A stretch of 64,000 nucleotides of DNA from an uncultured Alphaproteobacteria bacterium. GTDB lineage: Bacteria; Pseudomonadota; Alphaproteobacteria; Bin95. Made by a program: the position numbers and the translations under genes. The notes below the pieces were generated by a model, which saw nothing but the letters and a program-made list of their open reading frames with translations, ran no database searches and was not told where the DNA came from. Positions 54,195 to 61,987 of this stretch are shown in pieces (position 1 is the first letter of the stretch; every line of letters begins with the position of its first letter). The stretch covers positions 1-64,000 of the forward strand of contig CALLKY010000005.1 in the NCBI GenBank assembly GCA_938083135.1. Direction: 5' to 3'.

Positions 54195-54914
54195 TTGGCG
54201 GCTTCCGGCGCTGATAGCGTAGCGGGTATTGCGGCCAGTCTTTCGTCACTCGCGGATAAGCACGGGTCCGACAAGGGCTTTGGCGCTGGGCTGCGCCATG
54301 GCTATACGCGGGCCTATGCTTCAGCGCTTGCGGGCTATCGTGACAAGCCGCTGAAGCTATTGGAGATCGGGCTCTCGATTGCGCGCGACGGGGTCTACTG
54401 CCCCAGCTTGGCAATGTGGTCGGATTGGCTGCCGGGTGCTGAAATCTATGGACTAGATATCCATGATTTTTCGGCATTTCAGCATGATCGCTGCCAAACG
54501 TTTCAGGTGGACCAAACGGACCCGGCGGCGTTGCAAGCCTTTGCGGCGGAGCATGGGCCGTTCGATGTGATCATCGATGATGGTGCGCACTTATCTGATG
54601 CGCAGCAGATCAGCTTCTTCGCGCTTTGGCCAACGCTGAAGCCAGGCGGGTTCTACTTCATTGAAGACCTGCACTTTCAACCACCGACTGAGCCTGCAGA
54701 CGCTGTGAAGACCAAGGTGCTCTTCCATGGCTGGCGCGGTGGCCTCTCGCCACAAGCAATTTGGCGCCTTGCGCGCCGGCACCGTTTCCAGCCTGCCCAT
54801 GTCGCCGGATGCCTGGCGGAAATCGCTGCGGTCCAGTTCTTTGATTCCCAAAGCCCAGACCGCAATGCGTTCTTGATGGCAGATGCCCTGCTGGCCGTTC
54901 AGAAGGCAGGCTAG
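54195..54914 (+). CDS. Class I SAM-dependent methyltransferase (macrolide sugar O-methyltransferase-like)
   Basis: This 239-residue protein has 'LADKHGSDKG' followed by a Rossmann domain with SAM loop 'LLEIGLSIARDGVY', 'IYGLDIHD' (ribose-binding acid) and 'FDVIIDDGAHLSDAQQISFFALWPTLKPGGFYFIEDLH'. The pattern resembles MycE-type sugar O-methyltransferases, but the acceptor is unknown. It starts with TTG just after the XRE gene, so the two are probably cotranscribed. Its TAG stop lies in the arm of the inverted repeat at 54912-54953. Confidence 0.8.
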   Translation: MAASGADSVAGIAASLSSLADKHGSDKGFGAGLRHGYTRAYASALAGYRDKPLKLLEIGLSIARDGVYCPSLAMWSDWLPGAEIYGLDIHDFSAFQHDRCQTFQVDQTDPAALQAFAAEHGPFDVIIDDGAHLSDAQQISFFALWPTLKPGGFYFIEDLHFQPPTEPADAVKTKVLFHGWRGGLSPQAIWRLARRHRFQPAHVAGCLAEIAAVQFFDSQSPDRNAFLMADALLAVQKAG

Positions 54915-54953
54915 AGCGCCGTGCGTCGCTTGGCCACGCAGCCCGGCGCTCTA
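54912..54953 (+). terminator. TA-bounded 42-base palindrome at the methyltransferase stop
   Basis: TAGAGCGCCG (54912-54921) pairs with CGGCGCTCTA (54944-54953), and the interior TGCGT/ACGCA extends the stem. It starts with the stop codon of the methyltransferase. There is no U-run, so termination is likely but not proven. The TAGAGC...GCTCTA ends match those of short IS630-type repeats. Confidence 0.5.
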
Positions 54954-54997
54954 TCACATAGATTGCCCGAGTTCCCATTAATCCAGTAGGGGTGCCG

Positions 54998-55549
54998 TTA
55001 TTCCGGGAAGGGCAGCGGCTCGCCGTCTGGCAGCGGTACATCAGCGACGTTAAGCGTAAGCCCGACGAGCGTGTAATACCCGCAAGCCGCAACGATCTCG
55101 ACGACACCTTCTTCACCAAACGCCTCTACAGCGCGGGCATAGGTTGCGTCTGACAGGCGTTTGGTGCGCGTGATTTCTTCGGCGGCCTCATAGGCCATCA
55201 TCTGGTCAGCGGGCAGGGTCGTCGGGCGCGCGCCAGTGCGGATCGCTTCCATCGCGGCTGCATCAACGCCAGCCTCCAGCGCAATGCGACAATGGGCAAA
55301 CCATTCATATTGCGCCTTCAGGCTTTTGGCTGTCTGGCAGATCACAATTTCCCGTACTTCATCCGAAAGGCAGGAGCGAAACCGCACATGGGCCCCAAGT
55401 TCTTGCGCTAGAACAGCCATTTCGGGGCTTCTGATCCATGCACCGAAGGGACCGCGCACGCCGCCACGTGGGCCATTTGTGACCAGCTCAATCACCTCTT
55501 TCTGGCGCGGGGAGAGGTCTGCAGCGTCGGGGAGCGGGAGGCGGGTCAT
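54998..55549 (-). CDS. Carboxymuconolactone decarboxylase-like (AhpD-fold) protein
   Basis: This 183-residue helical protein resembles gamma-carboxymuconolactone decarboxylase-like proteins: 'LSPRQKEVIELVTNGPRG' and 'VREIVICQTAKSLKAQYEWFAHCRIALEAGV' are the characteristic blocks. The AhpD redox pair CxxC is absent, so peroxidase activity is unlikely. The function is uncertain. It ends 44 bases past the XRE-methyltransferase unit on the opposite strand. Confidence 0.78.
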   Translation of the reverse strand: MTRLPLPDAADLSPRQKEVIELVTNGPRGGVRGPFGAWIRSPEMAVLAQELGAHVRFRSCLSDEVREIVICQTAKSLKAQYEWFAHCRIALEAGVDAAAMEAIRTGARPTTLPADQMMAYEAAEEITRTKRLSDATYARAVEAFGEEGVVEIVAACGYYTLVGLTLNVADVPLPDGEPLPFPE

Positions 55550-55748
55550 TCAGGCGATCCTTATTGTTGCACTGGGCCATGCCATGACTTGGCCTGGAAT
55601 TAGGTCAAATGCCGCCATGTTTTGTGGCGAATATTCTCGCCATACCGCAAGCGTGCGTTCAGCGATCCCAGTGATGATAGCGCTCGTTGCAGGGGATTGG
55701 CCAGATCGGCTTTGAACCAAGATTTAGCAGAACCAGGAGCGCCCGCAG

Positions 55749-56036
55749 ATGACACATGCAGCAGAAGCGACACGTGCATCCATGGGTGCGGGAGCGTTCA
55801 CCCCATTCTCCTCCGCCACAGGGGATGCCCCTTCCTTGCCTGCTGTGGCGGCGCGGGCTCCGGCGAAGCGTCCCCTCCTCCGCTTGTTGCGCCGGAGCCT
55901 GCAGGCCGTCCCGGCGGATGAAGCCCTCTGTGCCTTACTTGACAGCAAAGCGACCGACCGGGAGATCATTATTTGGGCGTTTTGTCTAAACGGTCTTTGC
56001 TGGATCGGGCTTTTATACAGTTTCGGGGCTTTTTAG
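55749..56036 (+). CDS. Small hypothetical membrane protein
   Basis: This 95-residue frame lies alone before the ABC importer. The N-terminal half is Ala/Arg-rich, and residues 72-95 ('REIIIWAFCLNGLCWIGLLYSFGAF') form one membrane helix. AGGAG stands nine bases upstream. I do not recognise a family; it may be a false frame. Confidence 0.4.
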   Translation: MTHAAEATRASMGAGAFTPFSSATGDAPSLPAVAARAPAKRPLLRLLRRSLQAVPADEALCALLDSKATDREIIIWAFCLNGLCWIGLLYSFGAF

Positions 56037-56125
56037 GCGGAACCTTGCATCATTCGCTTGGCGTTCTGCCGCGTTTGTCGTTATCGTCTAGCCTTCGATG
56101 ATAATAACAAACGGAGGCAGGCCCT

Positions 56126-57700
56126 ATGAGGCGATCCCTTAAATTTGGCGCGGCGCTTGGCGCTACGCTTTTGCTCGCAGCGGGTGCCGCCCGTGCGGAT
56201 GAAGTGAAAATCGGCATCTATTCAGAGCCGTCGGCGATGGACCCGCATTATCATAACCTTGGACCGAACAATTCGTTCTCGTCCAACATCTATGATGCGT
56301 TGATTATCCAGGACGAAAACCAGAATTTGACGCCAGGCCTCGCCGTTTCCTGGGAGCCGGTCAGCGATCTGGTTTGGGAATTCAAGCTCCGCAAGGGCGT
56401 CAAATTCCATGATGGTTCGGACTTCAACGCTGATGATGTGATGTTCACGTCTAAACGGGCGCTAAACGTGCCGAACAGCCCGTCCTCCTTTGGCACGTAT
56501 CTCAAAGGCAAAACCTTCTCCAAGGTTGACGACTTCACGATTCGCGTCACGACTGAGCGCCCCTATCCGCTGATGCCGGTTGATCTCTCCACTGTCTCCA
56601 TCATCTCCAGCGATGTTGGCACAGACGTCAAAACAGCAGACTTCAATGCAGGTCCCGCCATGGTCGGCACCGGCCCTTACAAGTTCGTTGAGTGGCTGCC
56701 AAGTGACCGTATCGTGCTCGTCAAAAACGAAAACTATTGGGGTGAAAAGGCGGCTTTTGATAAAGTCACCATGAAGCCGATCAAGTCCAACCCTACCCGT
56801 GTTGCGGCGCTGCTTTCTGGCGATGTCGATATGATCGATAGCGTCCCGACGGCTGATATCGAAACCCTGAAGAAGACAGATGGTGTTACCCTCGCCAGCG
56901 GCATCTCAAACCGTGTGATCTATCTGCACATGGATCGCTTCCGTGACAACTCACCATTCATCACCGGTACAGATGGCAAGAACCCGCTGAAGGACCTGCG
57001 CGTCCGTCAGGCGATTTCTATGGCTATCAATCGGGACGCTATCGTCTCCCGCGTGATGGAAGGTATTGCTATCCCGGCAGGCCAGCTGTTGCCACCAGGC
57101 TTCTTCGGCACGTCCGACAAGCTGAAGCCACAGGCTTATAATCCTAAGCGGGCTAAGGAATTGCTGGCGGAAGCGGGTTATCCAAACGGCTTTGGCCTGA
57201 CCATCCATGGGCCAAATGACCGCTACATCAACGACGCCAAAATCGCGCAAGCGATTGGCCAGATGTTGACCCGCGTTGGCATCAAGACCCAGGTCGAGAC
57301 CATGCCGAAGAGCGTCTATTTCCGCTCCGCCTCTCGTGGTGGGCCGAATGGCGAACCGAAGTATAGTTTCATCTTGGTTGGCTGGGGTTCCGGTACGGGT
57401 GAGGCCTCCTCACCGCTGAAATCCTTGGTGCACACGCATGACAAGTCCCAAGGCTTTGGCGCTTCCAACCGGGGCCGCTATTCCAACCCTAAGACAGACA
57501 AACTGATCGAAGATGCGCTTGCGACCGTTGACGACACGAAGCGCGCGGCCCTTCTTGCCGAAGCGACTGAAATCGCCATCAATGATCTGGCTGTGATCCC
57601 GCTGCACTATCAAGTCAACACGTGGGCAACCACGAAGGGCTTGAAATATCTGCCACGCACGGACGAGCGTACATCGCTTCGTTCGCTGAAGAAGCAGTAA
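56126..57700 (+). CDS. Peptide/nickel-type ABC transporter substrate-binding protein
   Basis: This 524-residue periplasmic protein belongs to the SBP-5 (DppA/OppA) family. It has a signal peptide ending near 'GAARA' (about residue 24), then 'EPSAMDPHYHNLGPNNSFSSNIYDALI', 'LRKGVKFHDGSDFNADDVMFT' and 'VRQAISMAINRDAIV', the usual ligand-binding blocks. The substrate cannot be assigned. GGAGGC precedes the ATG. It is followed by two permease genes but no ATPase. Confidence 0.93.
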   Translation: MRRSLKFGAALGATLLLAAGAARADEVKIGIYSEPSAMDPHYHNLGPNNSFSSNIYDALIIQDENQNLTPGLAVSWEPVSDLVWEFKLRKGVKFHDGSDFNADDVMFTSKRALNVPNSPSSFGTYLKGKTFSKVDDFTIRVTTERPYPLMPVDLSTVSIISSDVGTDVKTADFNAGPAMVGTGPYKFVEWLPSDRIVLVKNENYWGEKAAFDKVTMKPIKSNPTRVAALLSGDVDMIDSVPTADIETLKKTDGVTLASGISNRVIYLHMDRFRDNSPFITGTDGKNPLKDLRVRQAISMAINRDAIVSRVMEGIAIPAGQLLPPGFFGTSDKLKPQAYNPKRAKELLAEAGYPNGFGLTIHGPNDRYINDAKIAQAIGQMLTRVGIKTQVETMPKSVYFRSASRGGPNGEPKYSFILVGWGSGTGEASSPLKSLVHTHDKSQGFGASNRGRYSNPKTDKLIEDALATVDDTKRAALLAEATEIAINDLAVIPLHYQVNTWATTKGLKYLPRTDERTSLRSLKKQ

Positions 57701-57726
57701 GCTGAAGCGGTAAGCTAATGTAACCA

Positions 57727-57783
57727 AGGGCGCTTCACTGCTTCGCACTGCCATCTGGCAGGAGCGGGGCGGTGAGGCGCCCT
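57727..57783 (+). promoter_or_regulatory. Long stable hairpin between the substrate-binding protein and permease genes
   Basis: AGGGCGCTTCACTG and CGGTGAGGCGCCCT pair over 14 bases with two G-U pairs. The stem continues for about six more, closing on a GCC..GGC loop. Such hairpins after a binding-protein gene often protect its message or lower transcription into the permeases. Confidence 0.65.
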
Positions 57784-57814
57784 CCGCATTTCGGGCTCGC
57801 AGGAAAGCAAACCC

Positions 57815-58792
57815 ATGTGGTCCTACCTTCTAAGGCGTCTTGTCCAGGCTGCACTTGTTGTTGCAGTGATGGCAGCGATTGTTTTTTTCGGCGTCAACGT
57901 GATTGGCAACCCGGTTGATATTCTGATCAATCCGGAATTTGACCAGGAAGAAATGGCGCGGGCCATCAAGGCGCTTGGTCTTGATAAACCGCTGCACGAG
58001 CAATTTTTCTATTTTGTGAAGAATGCCCTTCAGGGCGATTTGGGCATATCTTTCGTCTTTGGCGAACCGGCGTTGCAGTTGATTATCCAGCGCATGCCCG
58101 CGACCCTCGAACTGGCATTCGCCTCGCTCTTTCTGTCTATCGTGCTTGGTGTGCCGCTTGGCATGTATGCCGGGCTCAAGCCTGACTCTAAGATATCAAA
58201 AACCATGATGGCAGGCTCTATCCTGGGCTTCAGCCTGCCGACCTTCTGGGTCGGCATCATGATGATTATGCTGTTTGCAGTTATGTTGGGCTGGCTGCCG
58301 GCGACTGGTCGTGGTGACACGACGGAACTATTTGGCGTTCAGGTCAGTTTTTTGACATGGGACGGCCTGACCCATCTGGCGATGCCCGCAGTTAATCTCG
58401 CACTCACCAACATCTCATTGGTTATGCGGCTGGCGCGCGCTGGCTGTAAGGAAGCGGCACTGCAGGATTATGTGAAATTTGCCCGTGCAAAAGGCATGTC
58501 AGAGCAGCGCATCGTCCTCAAGCACATCCTGAAAAATATCATGATCCCGGTCGTGACTGTATTGGGGCTGGAATTTGGCTCTCTGATCGCATTTTCGGTC
58601 GTGACAGAAACCGTTTTCTCCTGGCCGGGTATGGGCAAGCTCATTATCGAGTCGATCCAGGTCCTCGACCGCCCGATCATCGTTGCGTATTTGATGATGA
58701 CGGTGCTGATGTTCGTTACGATCAACCTGTTGGTTGACCTCACATATTCCCTGCTGGACCCCCGTGTTCGGTTGGGTGGAGCCGGCAAATGA
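57815..58792 (+). CDS. Peptide-type ABC transporter permease (DppB-like)
   Basis: This 325-residue inner-membrane permease has six predicted helices. The N-terminal 'MWSYLLRRLVQAALVV' and the EAA-type loop 'DYVKFARAKGMSEQRIVLKHILKNIMIPVVTVLG' are typical of DppB/OppB. It overlaps the second permease gene by four bases (ATGA). Confidence 0.93.
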   Translation: MWSYLLRRLVQAALVVAVMAAIVFFGVNVIGNPVDILINPEFDQEEMARAIKALGLDKPLHEQFFYFVKNALQGDLGISFVFGEPALQLIIQRMPATLELAFASLFLSIVLGVPLGMYAGLKPDSKISKTMMAGSILGFSLPTFWVGIMMIMLFAVMLGWLPATGRGDTTELFGVQVSFLTWDGLTHLAMPAVNLALTNISLVMRLARAGCKEAALQDYVKFARAKGMSEQRIVLKHILKNIMIPVVTVLGLEFGSLIAFSVVTETVFSWPGMGKLIIESIQVLDRPIIVAYLMMTVLMFVTINLLVDLTYSLLDPRVRLGGAGK

Positions 58793-59721
58793 GCGTAGAC
58801 AGCGAAGCCGCCAACCTTCCTATAGAGGCGCCGGTGCCAGAAAAGGCGGAGCATCCGTTCCGCCGTTTTGTCAGCCAGTATTGCCATAGCCCGGTGGCTA
58901 TCGTGGGCTTGGTTGTTCTGGTCGCCATCATTCTGGTAGCCCTCCTGGCACCGTGGATATCGCCACAGAACCCGTATGACCTTGGCCAGATCGACGTCAT
59001 GGATGCGCGCCTTGCCCCAGGGGAGACCGACTTCACCGGTGAAAAGGTCTACATGCTCGGCACGGATGATCAGGGCCGGGATATGGTAAGCGCTATATTC
59101 TACGGGCTCCGCATCAGCCTCACGGTTGGCGTCATCAGTGGCCTGATCGCGCTCAGTATCGGTGCGGCGATTGGCTTGCTTGCGGCGTTTTACGGCGGCC
59201 GTATTGATGCCTTCATCATGCGGATTGTCGATTTGCAGCTAAGCTTTCCAGCAATCCTCATCGCGCTGATGCTGCTGGCCGCACTCGGCCGTGGTGTCGA
59301 CAAGACGATGATCGCGCTCGTGGCGGTGCAATGGGCCTATTACGCCCGCACCGTTCGCGCCACGGCACTGGTCGAACGGCAGAAGGAATACATCTCCGCC
59401 GCTACCTGCCTTGGCCTTGGGCGCGCGCGCATCATCTTCCGCCATATGTTGCCCAATGTCGTCGCCCCCTTAATCGTTGTTGGTGCGGTGCAGACAGCCA
59501 GCGCAATCAGCCTGGAAGCAACATTGTCCTTCCTTGGCATTGGCCTGCCTGTGACGGAGCCGTCACTGGGCCTGCTGATCGCCAATGGCTTTGAATATAT
59601 GCTGACCGGCAAATACTGGATCAGTGTGTTTCCAGGCCTGGCACTCTTGGTAACCATCGTCAGCATCAACTTGGTTGGTGACCAATTGCGCGACGTGCTG
59701 AATCCGCGATTGAGTAGATAG
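58789..59721 (+). CDS. Peptide-type ABC transporter permease (DppC-like)
   Basis: This 310-residue partner permease has the DppC layout: a cytoplasmic N-terminus, 'MLGTDDQGRDMVSAIFYGLRISL' and the EAA loop 'EYISAATCLGLGRARIIFRHMLPNVVAPLIVVG'. It should pair with DppB to form the pore. The usual two ATPase genes (DppD and DppF) do not follow; the next gene is convergent. They must be encoded elsewhere if the importer works. Confidence 0.93.
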   Translation: MSVDSEAANLPIEAPVPEKAEHPFRRFVSQYCHSPVAIVGLVVLVAIILVALLAPWISPQNPYDLGQIDVMDARLAPGETDFTGEKVYMLGTDDQGRDMVSAIFYGLRISLTVGVISGLIALSIGAAIGLLAAFYGGRIDAFIMRIVDLQLSFPAILIALMLLAALGRGVDKTMIALVAVQWAYYARTVRATALVERQKEYISAATCLGLGRARIIFRHMLPNVVAPLIVVGAVQTASAISLEATLSFLGIGLPVTEPSLGLLIANGFEYMLTGKYWISVFPGLALLVTIVSINLVGDQLRDVLNPRLSR

Positions 59722-59744
59722 GGACGGGCTGCCTGCCCCGTCCC
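59721..59744. terminator. Convergent hairpin after the permease gene
   Basis: GGGACGGG and CCCGTCCC form an eight-base-pair stem with an eight-base loop, starting on the last base of the permease stop. It lies between convergent genes and probably ends transcription on both strands, though no U-run is seen. Confidence 0.55.
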
Positions 59745-59772
59745 CTATTCGAGACCGCCCAAGCCGCCTCTG

Positions 59773-60678
59773 CTACATCATCCCTTTGGGAGCAGCCTTG
59801 TCCTCTCCAGACTGGGCGGCGTAGATGGACGTATACCCGCCGGACCAATCGGGCGGCAATTGGCAGGGGCGCGGATCATGGTCCGCCCAACGCACCTGCT
59901 CGCCGCGGACGATTTTATAGGTGTTCCGGGTTGGCATGGGGTGCGCCGTATAGGGCTTGGCGTCAGAAGATGTGTAGCAGTTCAGCAGCAGCGGACGCGG
60001 CACCGGCGATTTCGATGATGGTGAGAAATGCAGTGTCCGTGCGTTATGGATGGTGATAGATCCTGCAGGCCCAGTCAGATACGCAACGCGGCTTTGGTCG
60101 ACCCCAGCGGCGTCCTCATCAGAAAGCATGCCGGTCCAATTGCCGTCACTGTCATATTGGTCATATAGCGGCTCATTATGGGAGCCTTTCAGCACGGCCA
60201 GCGGGCCGTTGATCATGTCTGTATCTTCCAGATAGCACCCAATTGTCAGCACGTTGTAATTGGTATGCGGGAAGAATTGGATATCCTGGTGCCACTTCAC
60301 CGTGTCGCTTTCATCATACCATTTGAAGTTCAGCTTGGAGTGATGGAACGTCACGTTCGGCCCGACCAAATCCGCCGCCACATCTGCCATTAACCCGGTT
60401 GAGAACTGCCAGTAGGCGTCAGATTGCTCATCCGGGCTTTTCAGGCGGCGCAGCACGGGGTTTGCAGCCGAATGGCCGGGGCCGACGTCAAACACATTGC
60501 CGGATTCAGTTTCGTGGCGGCTTTTGTCCAGAAAATCCGCCGTCACGGCTTGAAGCTCGGCCAACACATCCTTCGGCACAATGCTCTCAACCCCGACATA
60601 GCCGTGTTCGAAATAGCATTCGCGCTGGGCTTGGGTCAGCACGCGGGCGGGATGTTTCAGAATGTCTTCCGGCGTCAT
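59773..60678 (-). CDS. Phytanoyl-CoA dioxygenase family protein
   Basis: This 301-residue Fe(II)/2-oxoglutarate oxygenase has the iron triad His130 and Asp132 ('VKWHQDIQFFP') plus His217 ('NARTLHFSPSS'), with an Arg soon after for 2-oxoglutarate ('PVPRPLLLNCYTS'). Members hydroxylate small or acyl-carrier-bound substrates. It lies two bases after the epimerase-like gene, so the two form a unit. The hydroxylation substrate is unknown. Confidence 0.86.
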   Translation of the reverse strand: MTPEDILKHPARVLTQAQRECYFEHGYVGVESIVPKDVLAELQAVTADFLDKSRHETESGNVFDVGPGHSAANPVLRRLKSPDEQSDAYWQFSTGLMADVAADLVGPNVTFHHSKLNFKWYDESDTVKWHQDIQFFPHTNYNVLTIGCYLEDTDMINGPLAVLKGSHNEPLYDQYDSDGNWTGMLSDEDAAGVDQSRVAYLTGPAGSITIHNARTLHFSPSSKSPVPRPLLLNCYTSSDAKPYTAHPMPTRNTYKIVRGEQVRWADHDPRPCQLPPDWSGGYTSIYAAQSGEDKAAPKGMM

Positions 60679-60680
60679 GA

Positions 60681-61631
60681 TCAGCCTCGATTGTTGGGGT
60701 AGGGGCTTTCCTGCTTCAAAAGCTCGAACATGGCGTCAGCGCTTTCAGGAAAATCATATGCGGGCTTCCAGTCCCAGTCGGCGATAGCGGCGGTCATGTC
60801 CATCGCGTCCGGCCATCCGCTTAGCAGCGCTTCAACTGCCGGGTCCGGCGCGTAGTCGTGGGCAAAATCCGGGTATCGGGCCTTGATGGTATCAACGACG
60901 GATGCAGCGGACACGAAATAGCCGTGCAGATTATAGGCATGTTCCGTCAGCCGATCGCGCGCTGCAAAGCTGTATTCTTCGATGGAGCGGATCACATCAT
61001 CCAGATACAGCGTCGACATGCCGATATCTGGGGAGACCGGGAACGTGAACGACCGGCCTTCATAGGCCGCCCGGAGTGCATGGGAGGGATATGCTGTGAC
61101 AGCGCTCGGGGGCGCGAAGGGGGAGATTACCAGCGGGAAGCGGAGGCAGCGGAAATCCAGCCCGTGCTTCTGCTTGAAATAAACACCAAGCCGCTCCACC
61201 GCGACCTTCGTCGCCCCATAGAAATTCTCGGGCCATTGTTGCGCGTTCAAGGGCAGCGGATCCCCCATATCGGCACCATATGTCGCGACCGTGCTGGCGA
61301 AGAAGAACCGGTCAACATCATGGCGCATGGCCGATTGCAGCAGATTAAACGACGCCGTCGCGTTGATCGCCCAGGAGGCCGCAAGATCAACCTCAGAACT
61401 GCCAGAAAGCAGCGAGGCGAGGTGGTAGATGGTATCCGGCTTATGGTCAGCGATGATTTTGTCTACCGCATCAGCATCCCGGATATCGCCCAAGATCACC
61501 TGATCCTGCTCTTCCGGTTTCTCCGTACCCGGCAGGTCAAACTTGATAACCGCGACACCGCGCGCCCGCAGCCGATCCGCCACCAAACGCCCCAAATTCC
61601 CATTCCCGCCCGTCAATAACGCCGTTTTCAA
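60681..61631 (-). CDS. NAD-dependent epimerase/dehydratase family protein (DenD-like)
   Basis: This 316-residue extended SDR has 'LLTGGNGNLGRLVAD' (6-20) as the cofactor loop, 'GDIRDADAV', 'FFASTVATYG' and a catalytic YxxxK 'YGATK'. It resembles D-erythronate dehydrogenases and nucleotide-sugar epimerases. It precedes the PhyH gene and faces the riboswitch across about 190 bases of divergent promoter DNA. Confidence 0.85.
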   Translation of the reverse strand: MKTALLTGGNGNLGRLVADRLRARGVAVIKFDLPGTEKPEEQDQVILGDIRDADAVDKIIADHKPDTIYHLASLLSGSSEVDLAASWAINATASFNLLQSAMRHDVDRFFFASTVATYGADMGDPLPLNAQQWPENFYGATKVAVERLGVYFKQKHGLDFRCLRFPLVISPFAPPSAVTAYPSHALRAAYEGRSFTFPVSPDIGMSTLYLDDVIRSIEEYSFAARDRLTEHAYNLHGYFVSAASVVDTIKARYPDFAHDYAPDPAVEALLSGWPDAMDMTAAIADWDWKPAYDFPESADAMFELLKQESPYPNNRG

Positions 61632-61787
61632 AACCAGAATCCCTCAAAAATTTGCTCGGGGGAGAATGCGGCATGGGAAAGCATTGATGCAACACTGAAA
61701 TCCAGGGAGGAGCCACGGACACGTTCGGCATTGATTCCTATGCTTCCATTTCGAGCGACCTTCACCACTTGCACATGGAGCCGCGCG

Positions 61788-61825
61788 GGTTGACGCAATG
61801 CCTGCCTCAGCCTAGCTTTCAGGAC
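61788..61825 (+). promoter_or_regulatory. Likely promoter of the riboswitch-LuxE-LuxC unit
   Basis: TTGACG at 61790-61795 is followed after 17 bases by TAGCTT at 61813-61818. Transcription would begin near 61825, just before the riboswitch P1 stem. The -10 is weak. Confidence 0.5.
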
Positions 61826-61827
61826 AT

Positions 61828-61926
61828 ATCCATAGGGGAGCCTCTCCTTCGAGGCTGAGATGTCGCTGGCATGGTGCGATGACCCTTTGAACCTGACCCG
61901 GATCACGCCGGCGTAGGAAATGGGAT
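61828..61926 (+). promoter_or_regulatory. TPP (THI-box) riboswitch
   Basis: The aptamer is complete. P1 pairs 61828-61833 (ATCCAT) with 61920-61926 (ATGGGAT, one bulged base). P2 is GCCTC/GAGGC, followed by the invariant CTGAGA (61855-61860). Then come GACCCTTTGAACCTGA, CCGG/CCGG-type P4 pairing, and GCGTAGG. These are the pyrimidine- and pyrophosphate-binding blocks of the thiamine pyrophosphate riboswitch. It points at the LuxE-like gene, 62 bases downstream of P1. Confidence 0.95.
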
Positions 61927-61982
61927 TTGCTCCATCCAGCAAAGTCATGTTCCGCGCCGGAAATCCGTGCGCACGAAGGATG
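61923..61982 (+). promoter_or_regulatory. Putative riboswitch expression platform (translation control)
   Basis: TTTGCT/AGCAAA (61926-61931/61938-61943) form a hairpin whose loop contains CATCC (61933-61937). That is complementary to GGATG (61978-61982), which includes part of the ribosome-binding site of the LuxE-like gene. GGATTT (61923-61928), partly the 3' strand of P1, can instead pair with AAATCC (61961-61966). These alternatives could expose or hide the ribosome-binding site. No intrinsic terminator with a U-run is present. Confidence 0.5.
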
Positions 61983-61987
61983 ACCTG

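Noticed and set aside
54998-55549. AhpD-type alkylhydroperoxidase
   Set aside because: The CxxC redox pair is missing, so only the general fold can be claimed.
61631-61926. TPP riboswitch as a regulator of the epimerase-PhyH genes
   Set aside because: The aptamer is on the plus strand and points away from those minus-strand genes.
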